Assembly (NCBI GenBank): GCA_050084985.1
Contig: JBITNC010000002.1
Span: 1,116,001-1,180,000 of the forward strand
DNA length: 64,000 nucleotides
Direction: 5' to 3'
DNA from: Nageia nagi
Taxonomy: Eukaryota > Pinophyta
The notes beneath the pieces are model-generated. The model worked only from the letters and a program-made list of their open reading frames with translations, did no database searches and was not told the DNA's origin. The position numbers and the translations under genes were made by a program. Each line of letters starts with the position of its first letter. Position 1 is the stretch's first letter. Of this stretch, positions 1 through 12,035 are shown one piece after another.

Positions 1-392
1 CTTCACCATTGAACTTACTGAATTTTGGTTCTTTGTAGTCGGATGGTGGCATGTGCCTACGAATTTCACCACATAAAGGACTACCAAATTTGAAAGAATC
101 ATTAGGCGAAGCTGATCTCCTTGCCAATCTATCTATCTGTCTCTGCATACCTTCCATAGTAGCCTAAAAATTACTATTGTCACCTTCAGTGCTATTTTGC
201 ATTCCTCTGGATCCCTCCGAATCATCATGTCTGATTTCTACCAATAATTCATCCAAATTTCTTTTTGAAAGACTACGCAAGAATAACTTAAGCTATTCCA
301 TAACTAAAACACTCACAAAATAGATGTTAGTCTTAACTAAAACCTTTAGGGTTTTAGTATAATGATGTGCACTTCACGTCAGGTTCACCAAA
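1..392 (-). pseudogene. Ty3/gypsy gag N-terminus (element runs off left edge)
   Basis: Read on the minus strand, this stretch encodes a charged, Gln/Arg-rich segment (MQRQIDRLARRSAS) followed by PPSDYKEPKFSKFNGE. The second segment is the typical lead-in to a gypsy Gag domain, where F-x-G is followed by a D-P-x-x-H/Y-L motif that would lie just beyond base 1. At least one in-frame stop (near 165) shows decay. It sits directly downstream, on the minus strand, of the putative LTR and primer site at 376-1200, so it is the 5' end of an element whose remainder lies outside the window. Family assignment is inference from motif resemblance. Confidence 0.55.
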
Positions 393-1200
393 TGTTTATA
401 AATAAAATTGAGCGTGCAAATAAGTAAATAGGCAAATATCTACAAACTCAATATTATCTGTATTCTAGCTACGGATAGCAATTTATTCTAGATAATAATA
501 AACAACAACATAACCGATTAAGAAGTGTAATTGTACCAACCAAGACTGTAATTTGTGTACTTACCTCACGGAACGTACCTAACAACAAAAGATGCAGATA
601 TTGGCGATGTAATGATGATAAGCTACCTTTCCCACAACGTTGTGACCTGCAAGGATGCAAAAAGAGGACTGCGGGCGGTCCGTTTCAGTGGTATAAGAGC
701 ATCGGTGGTGTTCTTCTGTTCACAAAGAAGCATCGATGACCTTCGTTTGATAGCTTTGACCTCTCGATTAGGTCCAGAACTTCAATGTAGATGTCTCAGA
801 TAGCAGTATAATATCAGAATTGATCATAGATGTCAGGATAGCTCACGTAAGGAAGCACACAAACCACAGCCTTGTAGGCGGTACCAAGAGATACCTTAAG
901 GGGTAGCAACTTACAAGACCATACGCGGGATCATGTGTATCCTTGTTATTGTGGACTTACTATTAGATCCCTTATTTATATAGATAATAGATAATACCAC
1001 CCATAGATCGGCGTGCATCCACATAAATAAGGTTAATTCACAAGATTTAAGATAAACACATCAATAAACATGATAATTCATGCCATACTCAAGATAATCC
1101 ATGCAATATTCAAGATAACCCATGCAATATTCAAGATAACCCATGCAATATTCATATTCAAGCCAAACATTGATATTATCACTTTAATCCATTCAAAACA
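393..1200 (-). repeat. Putative 5' LTR of the minus-strand gypsy element
   Basis: On the minus strand this block would start TGTTTTGAATGG and end TTTATAAACA. It is followed at once by TTTGGTGAACCTGACGTG (about 376-393), which is placed where a primer-binding site should be. A TATA-like TATATAAATAAGG lies on the minus strand near 972-984. The inner end (393) is well placed relative to the primer site. The outer end (1200) is only a guess from the matching TG/CA termini, because no second LTR copy is present in the window. Confidence 0.4.
1077..1160. repeat. 21-22 bp short tandem repeat
   Basis: About three and a half copies of a 21-22 bp unit (CATGCAATATTCAAGATAAC) are arranged head to tail, with small changes in the first copy. 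They lie inside the putative LTR at 393-1200. Confidence 0.75.
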
Positions 1201-1261
1201 TATAGTTAGGCCAAGCATATTTCATTAATTTATTGATTTAAAAACATAAATTCATTTTTAT

Positions 1262-1376
1262 GTGTTAACAGTTATCTTTGTGAGTTTGTTAGATTTGAAT
1301 TGTGAGCTTTCTTGTAATCTTGGGAGTTTAAAGTTTTTTAGTTTATACTTCAATTCTATCATTTGGTATCACAACT
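1262..1376 (+). other. LTR end plus initiator-Met tRNA primer site of a lost element
   Basis: TTTGGTATCACAACTAG at 1362-1378 resembles the plant retrotransposon primer-binding site complementary to the 3' end of initiator tRNA-Met (consensus TGGTATCAGAGC). It directly follows ...AATTCTATCA, a plausible CA-ending LTR terminus. No matching LTR copy or gag is recognisable downstream, so this is a fragment. Confidence 0.35.
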
Positions 1377-3153
1377 AGATTGATGTGAAAGATCCTCTTC
1401 TTGGTGTGGAAGCACTTCTTCAACATCTTAGTGATTCTTCCCCATTCCTCATTCTACATTTTATTCTTGAGGTAAAACTAAGAGAAGGTATAGAATCCTT
1501 CCTTCTTAGTTATTGTTGGAGTATTGCATTGTTGCTACTAACATATTATATTTATGAGTTACTTTATTTGTGTTGAGCAAAATATGCTTAACAAATTGCA
1601 ATTTCTTTTTACTACTAACCCCTTATGTTACTTGAATTTTGTTTAAAAATATTGCTACTATTTTTTAAAAAATTGGGGTTATTAGTATATACAATTTTTT
1701 TGTAATATTATCTTTAATATTACAAAATTTGCTATAATTTTTTAAGGCATTTTTTTTTCTTTTAAAAGCTTTATTTGCAAATTAGTGTTCATCTCACATT
1801 TGGTAAAAAAAAAGGGGGGGAGATATATTGCATTTAAATAAAAAAAGTTTTTTTTTTATTTTTTTCTTACAATTTTTTATTGCATTTTTTTGGAGGGAGG
1901 TATTCTCTTACAAAAATAGTTGTTCATTTGGACAATTTCCTAGGGCCTGTTTTGTCCAAAAGGAGCTTTTCTTTCAACGAGCATCCTCTTTTGTTTGCCC
2001 TGGTGGTAGCATAGCCTCCTTCTATCATGTGGTTTCAACCCCCCTTCCTGCTTTGGTTTGACCTCACAAAACCCTACATGGTGTCATTTATTTTTTACAA
2101 AAGGAGTCTCAAGGCCCTCATGATCGATCAATGCTTTGTTCTCTTTTTTTTTCCCTACCCTTGTTGGGCCATAATCATCCTTTGCTCGCCATGCAATGCA
2201 TTGACCTTCACCCCTTGTGTGGTCCTCCTCACTGATGCTCTTCAGATCTTTGCTTATCTCTTTCCACCTCAAGGCCCTCGTGATCAATTAATGCTTTGTT
2301 CTCTTTTTTTTCTCCCCTACTACATAAGATCTTTTTGGGATGCTAGGTAGGTTTCAAACCCATGAAGCTCAGACTTAAACTCCTGAAAGCCAACATTAAT
2401 TTCTATTTGAAAAATGAGAATTTCAAACTCTACCTCCTCTTGATCCACCGTCAACTCCCTCTACTACATGAGTATTTTTTCCTCTATTGTGCGTAAGATT
2501 TTTTTCTCTCTCCTCTACAACTTGTGATGGACAGCTCCCTCTTATCCTTCTTTTCTTCACTTGAATCTCCTCCTTGGCTTTGATTTTTTTTTCATCATCC
2601 TTATTCTAACCCTTAGAGCATAATAAAAGGTTTTTTTTGTGCATTTAATTTATGATGATTATGTGCATTTAATTTTTAAATACTCCTGCACAAGCAATGT
2701 ATTCTTCTTTTTGTAAAGGAGGGGCAGCCATCATTTCTACCTAAAATCATTTATTTTCTCTCTCTACACACTCCATTATGCCTAAAATCTAACTTAAAGT
2801 ATTCTTTAAGGATTACTTGGAGTACTTGGATAAAATTGCATTGATTATATTTGACCTTTTTCTCTTAAGTATTAGTAAGAGCATAATGGCCTATTAATTA
2901 TTTACTTGCTTAAATGGAGAAAGTTAATTGTTTGAAGTAGACAATTTTTAAAAGCATAAAATTAAATTATTTAAGTATTTTTTTAATGCTTATTTAAAAA
3001 AAAAAGAAAAGTATTTTTTGGCATTTTCTAAGTATTTATTGCAACTATAGACAATAGTGCAAAAATGATAGGATTCTTTTTAAGTAAAAGGAGGGGAAAT
3101 ATTGAATTCCTTACTTAAAAGGTCTAGATCCTTTATAGTTAGAATCTTGAAAT
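1377..3153. other. No gene recognised; T-rich intergenic debris
   Basis: The stretch is AT-rich, with long T runs (about 1740-1870) and pyrimidine-rich segments around 2000-2600. The short open frames here read mostly as Phe/Leu/Ser from low-complexity DNA and match no protein I recognise. Confidence 0.6.
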
Positions 3154-3411
3154 AATGCATGCTTCTTGCTTAAATTTTTTAAGTTAATGCATGCTTCTTG
3201 CTTATGCTTAGTACTTAAATTTTTTAAGTGAATGCATGCTTCTTGTTTAGTACTTAAATTTTTTAATTTAATACATGCTTCTTACTTATGATTAGTACTT
3301 AATTTTTAATTGATGCGTGCTTAGGACTTAATTTAAATGCTTTGAACTTATTTTTTTTAAGTCAATGATGCTTGCTTATTACTTAAAAATTATTAAGTTA
3401 TAATGCAATTT
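3154..3411. repeat. Degenerate tandem repeat around AATGCATGCTTCTTGCTTA
   Basis: Five to six imperfect copies of a ~40-60 bp unit are visible. Each has a core resembling AATGCATGCTTCTTGCTTA followed by AGTACTTAAATTTTTTAAGT. Unit length varies by indels and later copies are more diverged. The AAATTTTTTAAGT part is itself partly palindromic. Confidence 0.7.
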
Positions 3412-4410
3412 ACTTTTTTATACAAAATAGACTTGTGCAAAATTAGGAATGATGTAAAGATGTCTTTTAAAGGTTGGTAAATAAAACCCATTGGACATTT
3501 AGGTTTCAAATCTTGAATGGATTTTTTTATTCTCTTTTACCTCATGTTTCATTTTTTTAATTTATTTGCTTATGCAAAAAAAAATGCGAACATTGAAATG
3601 AGCAACCCACTAAAATGAACACATCTGCAAGTATATTCTACAACATAACTTGTTTGGGGAGCCATAAGATGAGGATAAGTGGACTAGAGCCTTTAAGTCC
3701 AATGATCTCAATGGTGAAATGTTGTACTTCTTAATTGCCCCTAAGTCCTCTATTGATTTGGACATAACTCCAATAGGTGGATAGGCATGTATGTAGTAAT
3801 ACCACATGTCCTTACGTCCATTTAGGGATTATCCTGATAATCTAAGAGGATAACTTGGAACCTAATCAAGATTAATAATTTGGCTAATCCAATATATGTC
3901 ATAACCTTGAAAAATAGTAGGTACTTTCCTTATGAGAGTATAATACTAACCAAGGTAAATTGGTTGAGGATTGTACCACTTAACTCTATTATGTGGCACC
4001 AGGTGAAGTTTACTTATAAATAAAAAAATAAGCCTCACAATGTTACTCTACATCTATAGTTCTTAGATGAGAAATGTATTTGAGTACATGGTTATTATTT
4101 AATTGTAAAATATTGCACTTGTGAATCAAATAAAGCATGTCTCTAGTGTTAAATTAACAGTATTATTTACTTGATAAAATTATATATAATATTATTATTA
4201 GTAAAGTGCTCTAAACATTGTGCCAAAGATTACCTCTAAAATACATATTTTAGAAGACACATCTTTGTTAGAACTTGATCCATATGTAAAGATCATCTTT
4301 TACTGACCCTTAACCAACATGGTAAGTCTTTTCTTCATGCATCAGGATTGAGAGTCGAAGAAGCCTAAAATCAAACCTTTTTGTTAAGGGTTCTTCATGT
4401 TGAAAAGAAC
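3412..4410. other. No gene recognised
   Basis: AT-rich sequence without a supportable coding region. A small inverted repeat (CTAAAATACATATTTTAG) lies at 4236-4253. The stretch 3600-4080 has more balanced composition and could be part of an LTR, but no partner copy was found. Confidence 0.5.
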
Positions 4411-5317
4411 CTAAAAAAGTTTAAAGAGAAAATTATTCTTCATCATCAACCTTATTTCCATAACCATCACAAAGTTACAAACTTTGAAGAAAAGCTTTGA
4501 AAATGATGAAGACATGAAGTCATTGTTGATCCATTGCACATAAATAATAAGTTGGATCTTAGTCAATGATTTATAATTGTAAGTAGATAGCCACATTTAT
4601 CTATCCTTTGATGAATTGAAGCAACTTTTAGAAGATGAGTAAACCTTCTTGAACTTTAACCAATAATTGTAGCTATAAGCTTTCTTTATCAAGGATTGAA
4701 GAGCAATCATAAGAGCAAAATCTAAATTACACATAAATCTGTAAGGGATATTCTTCATTTGTAAGCAGTCCTTTTTATTTTAAAGGAAAAAGATTCTCAT
4801 TCAACTATTTCAAACTTCTACATTTAATCAGACTTCATCCGAAGTAAACTTAAAAGTTGAACCATAAAGATTGTATTTGAAAAAGAGGGTCTTCAATTTG
4901 TACATAAGGATGCAAAAAATAATTATGATGGATTAGTAATTTTGACATCTATAAACCTTCTTGAAAACTTTTAACCAGGTAGATTTGCTTAAGCTTATCC
5001 CAAGCTTTCTTTATCAAGGTTGAAGAGGCATATCATTAAGAGCACATCATCTAAAATTACACAGAAGATCATGAAGGTTGCCAACTCATTCTTCATTTTG
5101 TAAGCCTCTAGTGCCTTTTTATTTGTAAGAGGTACAAGATTCTCATTCACTATTTAGCAAAGCTTCTTTACTTGTAATTCAGCTCTCATCCGAAGTTTCT
5201 AAATCTTAAAGTTGGAACCATAAAGATTGTATTTGGGTAAAAAGGAGTCTTCTATTTGCTACATAAGGATGTGAAAAAATAATTATGTGGTTCATTATAA
5301 TTTTGACATCCTATAAA
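4411..5317 (-). pseudogene. Ty1/copia gag remnant, internally duplicated
   Basis: The minus strand encodes pieces of the copia Gag N-terminal (UBN2-like) domain. Visible are MRAELQVKKLC, an aligned KKALEAYKMKNELATFMI block, and DKESLG near the position of the family's TAKEAWD motif. In active elements this protein forms the capsid of the virus-like particle. Stops and frameshifts interrupt every frame. The region is present twice in tandem (4641-4952 and 4953-5317). No copia protease or polymerase follows on the same strand, so it is an isolated fragment. The match is by motif memory only. Confidence 0.55.
4641..5317. repeat. Tandem duplication of ~310-365 bp
   Basis: Copy 1 (about 4641-4952) and copy 2 (about 4953-5317) both run from AAACCTTCTTGAA to TTTTGACATC(C)TATAAA. 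They share long blocks such as AGCTTTCTTTATCAAGG, AAGATTCTCATTCA and CCATAAAGATTGTATTTG. Copy 2 is longer, because copy 1 lacks several 1-10 bp pieces spread evenly along it. Confidence 0.8.
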
Positions 5318-6450
5318 TAATTTAACAAATGATTTATATATATCTTTTTTTTTTTTTTTTGAAATGATCAATCATTAATGAAAATTTTACTCCAAACTTA
5401 TTAATATTTTATCAAAATATTAAAAAATTAAAAATAAATTACAAATTAATTTTAATTATAAATCAATTAAAATTAATTATAAATTTAATTAAATTTAATA
5501 GTTTAATTTAAGAAACTATTGAAGGGATCATCGAGGAAGACTTGATGCTATTGTCAGTGCAGGATGACGAGGACAGTGGATGGATGGCAGCGTGGCATGA
5601 TGGATGGTTTATGGAAAACCAAAAACAAATTAGAATTCAATCACGTCGACAAGCACGTCTTGTACAAGTGTTTTTTTTTTGGATGGATAATTACAGATAA
5701 AATCTTACTGATTTTGTAATGGACATTTTGACAAGATTACGAATGTCGGCCAAAAGAAGCCTGCAATCACTTTCAAGATGGTCATTCAAAACAAACAAAA
5801 CTTGCCATCACTTCCATTTATTTTATTTCAAATTGACTAATTAACACAATATACTAATCTTATCACAAAGATATGCAAATTAAATGCATAAATATTTTAG
5901 CAGGCAGATTTCAATAGATATGATTTATTAGGTTTAATTTTTATAACTAATTAATATTTTCTTTTAAATGAAATATATTATTCATTTTTTAAAAATTTTG
6001 TTAGAAATAATTATTTAAATATATAAATTATATATCTAATTTTGGATTAATTTTGATAAATTTAATAAATTATTTGGTTTAAAGGATGTTAAAAGATATC
6101 ATTTAATTATATAAGAAAAAAATAATCTTAAGTAATATTGTAGATGTTCGTTATATTAGAAGATATCTTGTTTAAGTGAGATAACATTTCCAACTATTTA
6201 AGTCAATTTGAGGTTCAATTGTCAATTTTCTAGGTGTATGTATATGTGTGTATATATATGTTTAGATTTAAAAGTTTTTCATATTACTGACTTAAAGATA
6301 TTCTTTTATTATATTTAACTAATATTTTATATTATGCTATTTTCTATTATTTATCCATGTAATTTTGAATAATCTTAATATTTTTCCCAACAACTTTACA
6401 TTCCCATATTATAACATCTATTTATTTTTCTATTATTGTGGATGATAGAC
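5318..6450. other. No gene recognised; AT-rich
   Basis: A T17 run lies at about 5344-5360, followed by very AT-rich sequence. A short, less AT-rich island at 5520-5770 (GAGGACAGTGGATGGATGG) has no clear reading frame. Confidence 0.5.
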
Positions 6451-6459
6451 TTTGACAAG

Positions 6460-7440
6460 AATGTTTGTCGATGCAAGTAAATAATTTTGAGATGAAATTA
6501 TCATATAAATAAGCTATTAATTATGGAGTTTTAGAAGATGAGTTGAAAATGTATTATAGATCCTTTTGAAAGATATTGAGCTCATTTTATTTGAAAGTAA
6601 TTTTTGTAATTTTAATCTTGTTCCAAATAAGGCTATTTTTATGTGTTAAATCTATTTTAAGTATAAAGAAGATAGTTATATGATCAAAGTCATGTTCATG
6701 ATCTATCCAAATTTTAAAATCTAATATTTTCTTAGAAGATAGATTGAATAAATATTATACTTTATGGTGTTATTACTATTTGTATGAATATAAATGAATT
6801 TATTAGATTCAACCACAAACATAAACTATTGATAATAACATGTTCTTTGAAACTTATAAGCTTGATTTGAGAAAATATGTTTGTAAGGATAAGATTTTCA
6901 TCATGTTAAAGAGGGTTAGTGTTAGTAAAGTAATTGGTTTAATGATACTTTGCTTATAACAATTTCAACAATTAAAGTCCCCAAGTAGAACTATCTCCCC
7001 TTTTTGAATAAAGTGGACAATATCATTGTTAAGATTTAAATATATACAATCTTTATCTAATTGATATTTTTAATTGAATGTTGAATTGTTAGGTGCAAAA
7101 TAACATAAAAAAGTATATATTTATCTTTATTATTAAATCAAACTACATAAATTGGTTGTCGAGGTCAATCTTGATAAACTTAAAGGAACGAGTTAGGTAA
7201 GATTTATACTAACATGAAATCCCTCTAGAACATATATATAAATGCCTTTTAGTCTAAATGGAAGATAAATTAAATCTGCCCATATTGAAAAGATGGTTTT
7301 CATCATGTTCCAAAGTTTGAATGAGAAAAATTACATCTACATTATGGGGAATCTAACTTACTTGAGATCTTTTTTTTCTGTGGAGAGCCTTGGTTATTCC
7401 ATACAATTACCTTAATCTTTGATTTCTATTTTGGTATATT
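6460..7440 (-). pseudogene. LINE ORF2 endonuclease fragment
   Basis: On the minus strand the fragment opens near 7430 with KVIVWNNQGSPQKKK, resembling the WN(C/V)RG start of plant LINE endonuclease domains. About 150 codons later it contains VLLGDFN near 6960-6990, the GDFN motif that carries catalytic residues of the exonuclease-endonuclease-phosphatase fold. Further downstream come IDHEHDFDHI-like residues, compatible with the DH(x)P/I end of the domain. Stops are frequent. In active LINEs this enzyme nicks the target for reverse transcription. No reverse transcriptase domain was recognised next to it. Confidence 0.5.
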
Positions 7441-8890
7441 GTCTAAGATTATGACTTTGCAAGTTTTAATGAATATCATCTTTTCATCTTTTCTTACCTC
7501 TTTTATTTTTAATATTTCTTTGAATACCTTTTTTAGATCGTACATATTACCATTCTTTCATATCATTATGATTTCTAGATATAAAATCTTTAAATCAAGA
7601 ATAAAAAATATCCTTAATGTACTTTCTTAATTTACGTACATTTTTATTTAATATTGCTCCATTATTTATTATTTATATCATTCACATATTTATTGGGTGT
7701 GGTAAATAAAAAAACAAAATGGTAGAGGGATTTTTTATATAGGAACCAAAAACCTATTTTAAAAATGAATTAGATGATGCAATAAATTTCCTTGATTTAA
7801 TATTAAAATAAATTACTATATATTACTTAATAGCCCAAGTAAACTATAAAAAATTACATGATTATAATATGAGACTAGTTTCTAACTTCTAACGGTCCTA
7901 ATAATGATCATCATTTTTTAGTTTTCCTTCTTCCATCTCCTTCTTAGCTAGGTCTAATTTGTAGTCTACAAGATATTTCTTTTAGAAAATTGATCATGTT
8001 CTAGATTTCTTTAAGATTACATGCCCAAATTTTTTCAATAATTTCTTATTTGCATTTGTGATATATGTATCTATCTCTTTATCTCTAAGTACTTTCTAAT
8101 TTAATGTTCCTCTTACTCCTTATTCTCTTACTACATTTGTGTTTTGAGTAAACTTATTATCAATTTGTATAGAGTTGATGTACATGCCTAAAAATGATTT
8201 ATTAGCTATTTAATAAATCATATTTAGCTCATTAAATGATTAAAAGGCAATAATATATAAATCAAAATTCTATTATATTAAAATACCATGTGATAAGGCC
8301 AATGTAATATCATATACCATGGTTTATATTTTAAGTTATCTTGAATGTTGAAATGATTATTGTTATTGATATGTGTCGAATTTCACCCCTTCTATTTCTT
8401 TGTAGGTTATAAATACAGGAGGTGAAGGTTGATATCCCTATCAAATCTCTCTAATAGGTGGTTGTCCCAAACATCAAAATTACAATGTCTCTTAACACCA
8501 CCTATCTTGAGAACTTGTTAAATCTATGAGCTTTATTATCTCTCTTTTGTGCATAACATGAAATTACCGCTCCTACGTTGTCAATGACATACCTCTTCCA
8601 CGTAGCTAGTAGCATGCACCTTCATGATTGGGGGGTTCAAATTTTAGAGAATGACTCTTACATCCATTATAGCAAACATTTGTTGAGAGCTCATCTTAAG
8701 TCCTATTGCAATCCCTTGAAGATTCATTATTGTTATACTTTGAGGATTGTACATAAATTGGCTATAGGCCCCACTCTGTATCAAGTTTATATGTTTCATG
8801 TATATTTCTTATAATTTGGTATAGAATTGTTATTAATTGTATTCATAGACCAAAATTATTTATTTATGTATTTATTTAATGTTTACACAT
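7441..8890. other. No gene recognised; possible LTR promoter near 8408
   Basis: AT-rich sequence. TTATAAATACAGG around 8408 is a TATA-like motif upstream of the plus-strand gag remnant at 8900-10425 and may mark its LTR. No matching LTR copy was found, so this is only a suggestion. Confidence 0.35.
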
Positions 8891-8899
8891 TTTTGTATC

Positions 8900-10425
8900 T
8901 ACATTTTGGTGAATTTGACATTCATACACACCTAGGTCTTGACCTAGGACATCCTTTTGAAAAGTCATGAATCCATTCTTGCTATTGTTCATTCCCTTAC
9001 CTAAAGCTCTTCGGATAATCATTAGAGAAAATGATAAAACTAGGGTTTGTTCTACTTATATTGAAAAGATAGATCTAAATGTCAAAAATCCTATGGTGTC
9101 TAAATGGGGGGTTCATTTCAATGATATTTAGAGAAGTATTAGGCACAATCCTAATCTACCTCTACAAGAACCTCATCTTGATGCTTCTAGTGATACTAAG
9201 TTTACAAGCTCTAGCAAGAAAATGGATATTATTGGTGAATCTCCTAATATATTTGATATTAATATTGATTAATGTGACTTTGAAAGTGAAATTTTGAATA
9301 GTCATTCTTATGAAAGTAGTGGTGAAATTCTTGAGTTAGATAGAATTCCTATTCATGTTAAATCTATATAGGAAGTGCTATCTGATAGAAAAAGATTAGA
9401 ATATTTTCTTACTCACAATGTTGAAACTATTATTTATATTCTAACACATAATGAGCTCTTAGAGAAAAACTATACAGCTTCAGAATCATCGAATAGTTTA
9501 TTTTCACATGAAAATGTAGGATCCATGAAACGAAGGGTTCATACCATTGATACAGATGTCGCTAACGATGTGCCTTCATATCAACATACAGTTGAAGGTG
9601 TGAATGAGGTCAAGATAGACATTCTTCCTAAAATACCTATGCAACTTCTATGCGATGCAATTATCAAAGATAGCAAAATGGAGGATGCTTATGAAGATTA
9701 TGAATACCTCATCTCAAACCTAATTACTTTAAAAGAGGTAAGTCCATTACAGGTCAAAATATTATGCAATATGAAAATCATGATAATAAATTAAAAAAAA
9801 TAACTTGACAAAATTGTTGATGATGCTTATAAGCTAAAACCCAATTAGACATTAGAGGAACATCATATTAAAACTAAAATCCTTCTTGAATTACAAGACA
9901 CTAGTAACTGGTCTTTAGAACCTCTTCAAAAACAAATAGATGTTTTATCTCAAATACTTGATAAACTAGAACATGAAAGAGTAAACTGAATAGGTCCATT
10001 TACTGTACTCAAAGAAAATGAACTTAAAAAGGCACAAATTCCACCTCAAACCCCTCCACCTCCACCAAAAGAGGAATCCAATGAGGAATGCAAATAAAAA
10101 ATAGACTTAAGTGATGATGATGATGATTGCTTATTTTGTTTCAAAAGACCATTAACGAATAGAATTATTGCTAAAGTTCTTACTAGGAAAAAGAGTATTA
10201 AGTTTACTAAGTTTAATGGTTAGCAAGATCCTTAGATGCATGTTAGGAAATTTCAAGAAGAAGCTATGGAATATATGGATGATAAAGATATGCTTGCAAA
10301 ATTATTCTCACATAGTCTGAAGGATGAAGCATTAAAATGGTATTTTTAGCTTCTTGAAAAAAACATTGATAGGTATGAGGATTAAATTCATCACTTTTGC
10401 AAAAGAATTACATACTAATAACCAT
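8900..10425 (+). pseudogene. Ty3/gypsy gag remnant
   Basis: The plus strand reads through several collinear frames with scattered stops. The first part is an acidic segment (including 9375-9794, 139 codons uninterrupted), followed by a Pro-rich PPQTPPPPPKEES stretch near 10050 and DDDDD. From about 10200 comes a Gag-like block: IKFTKFNG, QDP, MHVRKFQEEAMEYMDD, LAKLFSHSLKDEALKWYF and IHHFCK. This matches the retrotransposon Gag consensus (F-x-G-x-x-D-P... L-x-x-A-x-x-W-(Y/F)). It stops abruptly near 10425, with no protease or polymerase downstream. Confidence 0.6.
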
Positions 10426-11104
10426 GAATTTATTTATTTTTAGAATCTATTATACTTTTGTAAAAGAATTACATTCTACTTATAACCCCTCCAAACCCTA
10501 GCAAGATACTACTTTCATATTATGTACTATATTTAGTAAGTCGTAGCACTTACTATTTTTAGTAATCCTAAAATATAGCTTGAATGGGATCCAAATAGAA
10601 TCATTCATTTTTTATTCATTAATTAATACAATCCTAAAATATCCCCCTATTCTACTCATGTAATAAAATATAATACAAATTTTAAGTTACCAAAATAAAT
10701 TTACATTTAAAGGTGATTTTAGGCCACTAGGTTAAGATTTAGTGCATCAAAAAGTGGAAAAATGAGACCAATACTAATAATATATACCTTTCCACCAATA
10801 TTCTTTCAATTTTACATGTATTGAAAAAAATAGGATCAAATGGACATCTAGATTAACAGTTATGACCTTGATAAGGTGCATCAATACCTTACTTCATAAG
10901 GAAAGTACCAATAGAAAAAATAAGAGAAAGAGGAAAAGTTGCATCATTCTCCTTTGGTTCAAAATAAATAAACTCATGTGAGTTTTGTTGATTTTTGACT
11001 ATGGTCTAGTTTTTCAATTTTTCCTCTAAAATGTAATTGCTATTTTTGTGACAAACCTTCCTAGTTGACCAAGTATTTGTTGTATTTTTCATATCATGTG
11101 GTAA
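10426..11104. other. No gene recognised; may include the 3' end of the old gypsy
   Basis: AT-rich DNA between the gag remnant and the minus-strand integrase tail that ends near 11105. It should contain the 3' LTR of the old minus-strand gypsy if that LTR survives, but I could not identify a matching copy near 28.7 kb. Confidence 0.4.
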
Positions 11105-12035
11105 TTACTTTATTATCAAGGACCTATGCAATGTGATATTTATTCTTCTTAAGGACTTGTTGTTCCCAAGTGGTTGGTGTTTCCAACTCAATAACATCAA
11201 TATCACCATAAAATTTATATAAATTGTAGACATTAAAAATAGGGAAAATATCAAGATCATCTGGTAGGTCCACCCTATAAGAATTATCATTAATTTTCTT
11301 TAAAATATACCATGGTACAATTTTCTTCATATTTAACTTATCATATATGCATTTTGGGGATCTCTCTTTTTGAAGATGAACCATGACCAAGTCACCAACA
11401 TTAAACACTTGGATGTGCCTATGCATACTTATTGCTTCTTTATACTAAGTATTATTATGTTACAACTTATCTCTAATTTCTTATAACTATTGTATGTGCT
11501 CAACAAAAGCTTAAACATCATTAGTAACAAGCTTGGTCATCAATATATCAACCAAATCTAGAACACCCTTAGAATTATTAACAAAGATAATATGGAATAG
11601 TGATTTTTCGAGTGAGTAGTTCATTAAACTATTGTAGCCAAGTTCTGCAATAATGTTGGATCCCATTATTTTGGTTAATTTCCAATAATGGGTCTTAGAA
11701 GGTTACCCAAGATTTAATTCACAACCTTTATTTTACCATTAGTCTATGGTTGATAAGAACTATTAAATTTTAGATGTATCTAGTTTCTTATACAATATTC
11801 TGCAAAACTATCTTATAAATTTAACATCTTTATCTAAAGTGGTGGTCTTTGGGACTACTTGAAATCAAACGATTTCATCAAAAAATAATACTACAATTTT
11901 GGTTGCATCATTAGTTTTCTGGTACACTATAAAATGAGCAATATTAGAAAAGCTATCTACTATAACAAAAAAATTAATCTTCACCTTGTTAAGTACTTGG
12001 AAGTCCCAACACAAAATCCATGCTCAAGTCAATCC
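11105..12035 (-). pseudogene. Old gypsy, integrase core and C-terminus
   Basis: The minus strand begins at the insertion point with DLSMDFVLGLP, the start of the gypsy integrase core including its first catalytic Asp. Pieces typical of the core follow. The segment ends in an open 100-codon stretch (11124-11426) with VGDLVMVHLQKER and a PWYILKKINDNSYRVDLP block, the GPY/F-like C-terminal subdomain that binds DNA. Stops and frameshifts lie between these parts. The preceding zinc finger is found at 19277-19500 across the copia insertion. Confidence 0.7.

Noticed and set aside
1828-2350. Overlapping plus-strand ORFs rich in Phe and Leu
   Set aside because: They come from T-runs and pyrimidine-rich DNA, with no motif and no coding signature.
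3154-3411. CRISPR-like array
   Set aside because: Copies are imperfect and adjoining, without unique spacers of even length, and the context is a plant nuclear genome.
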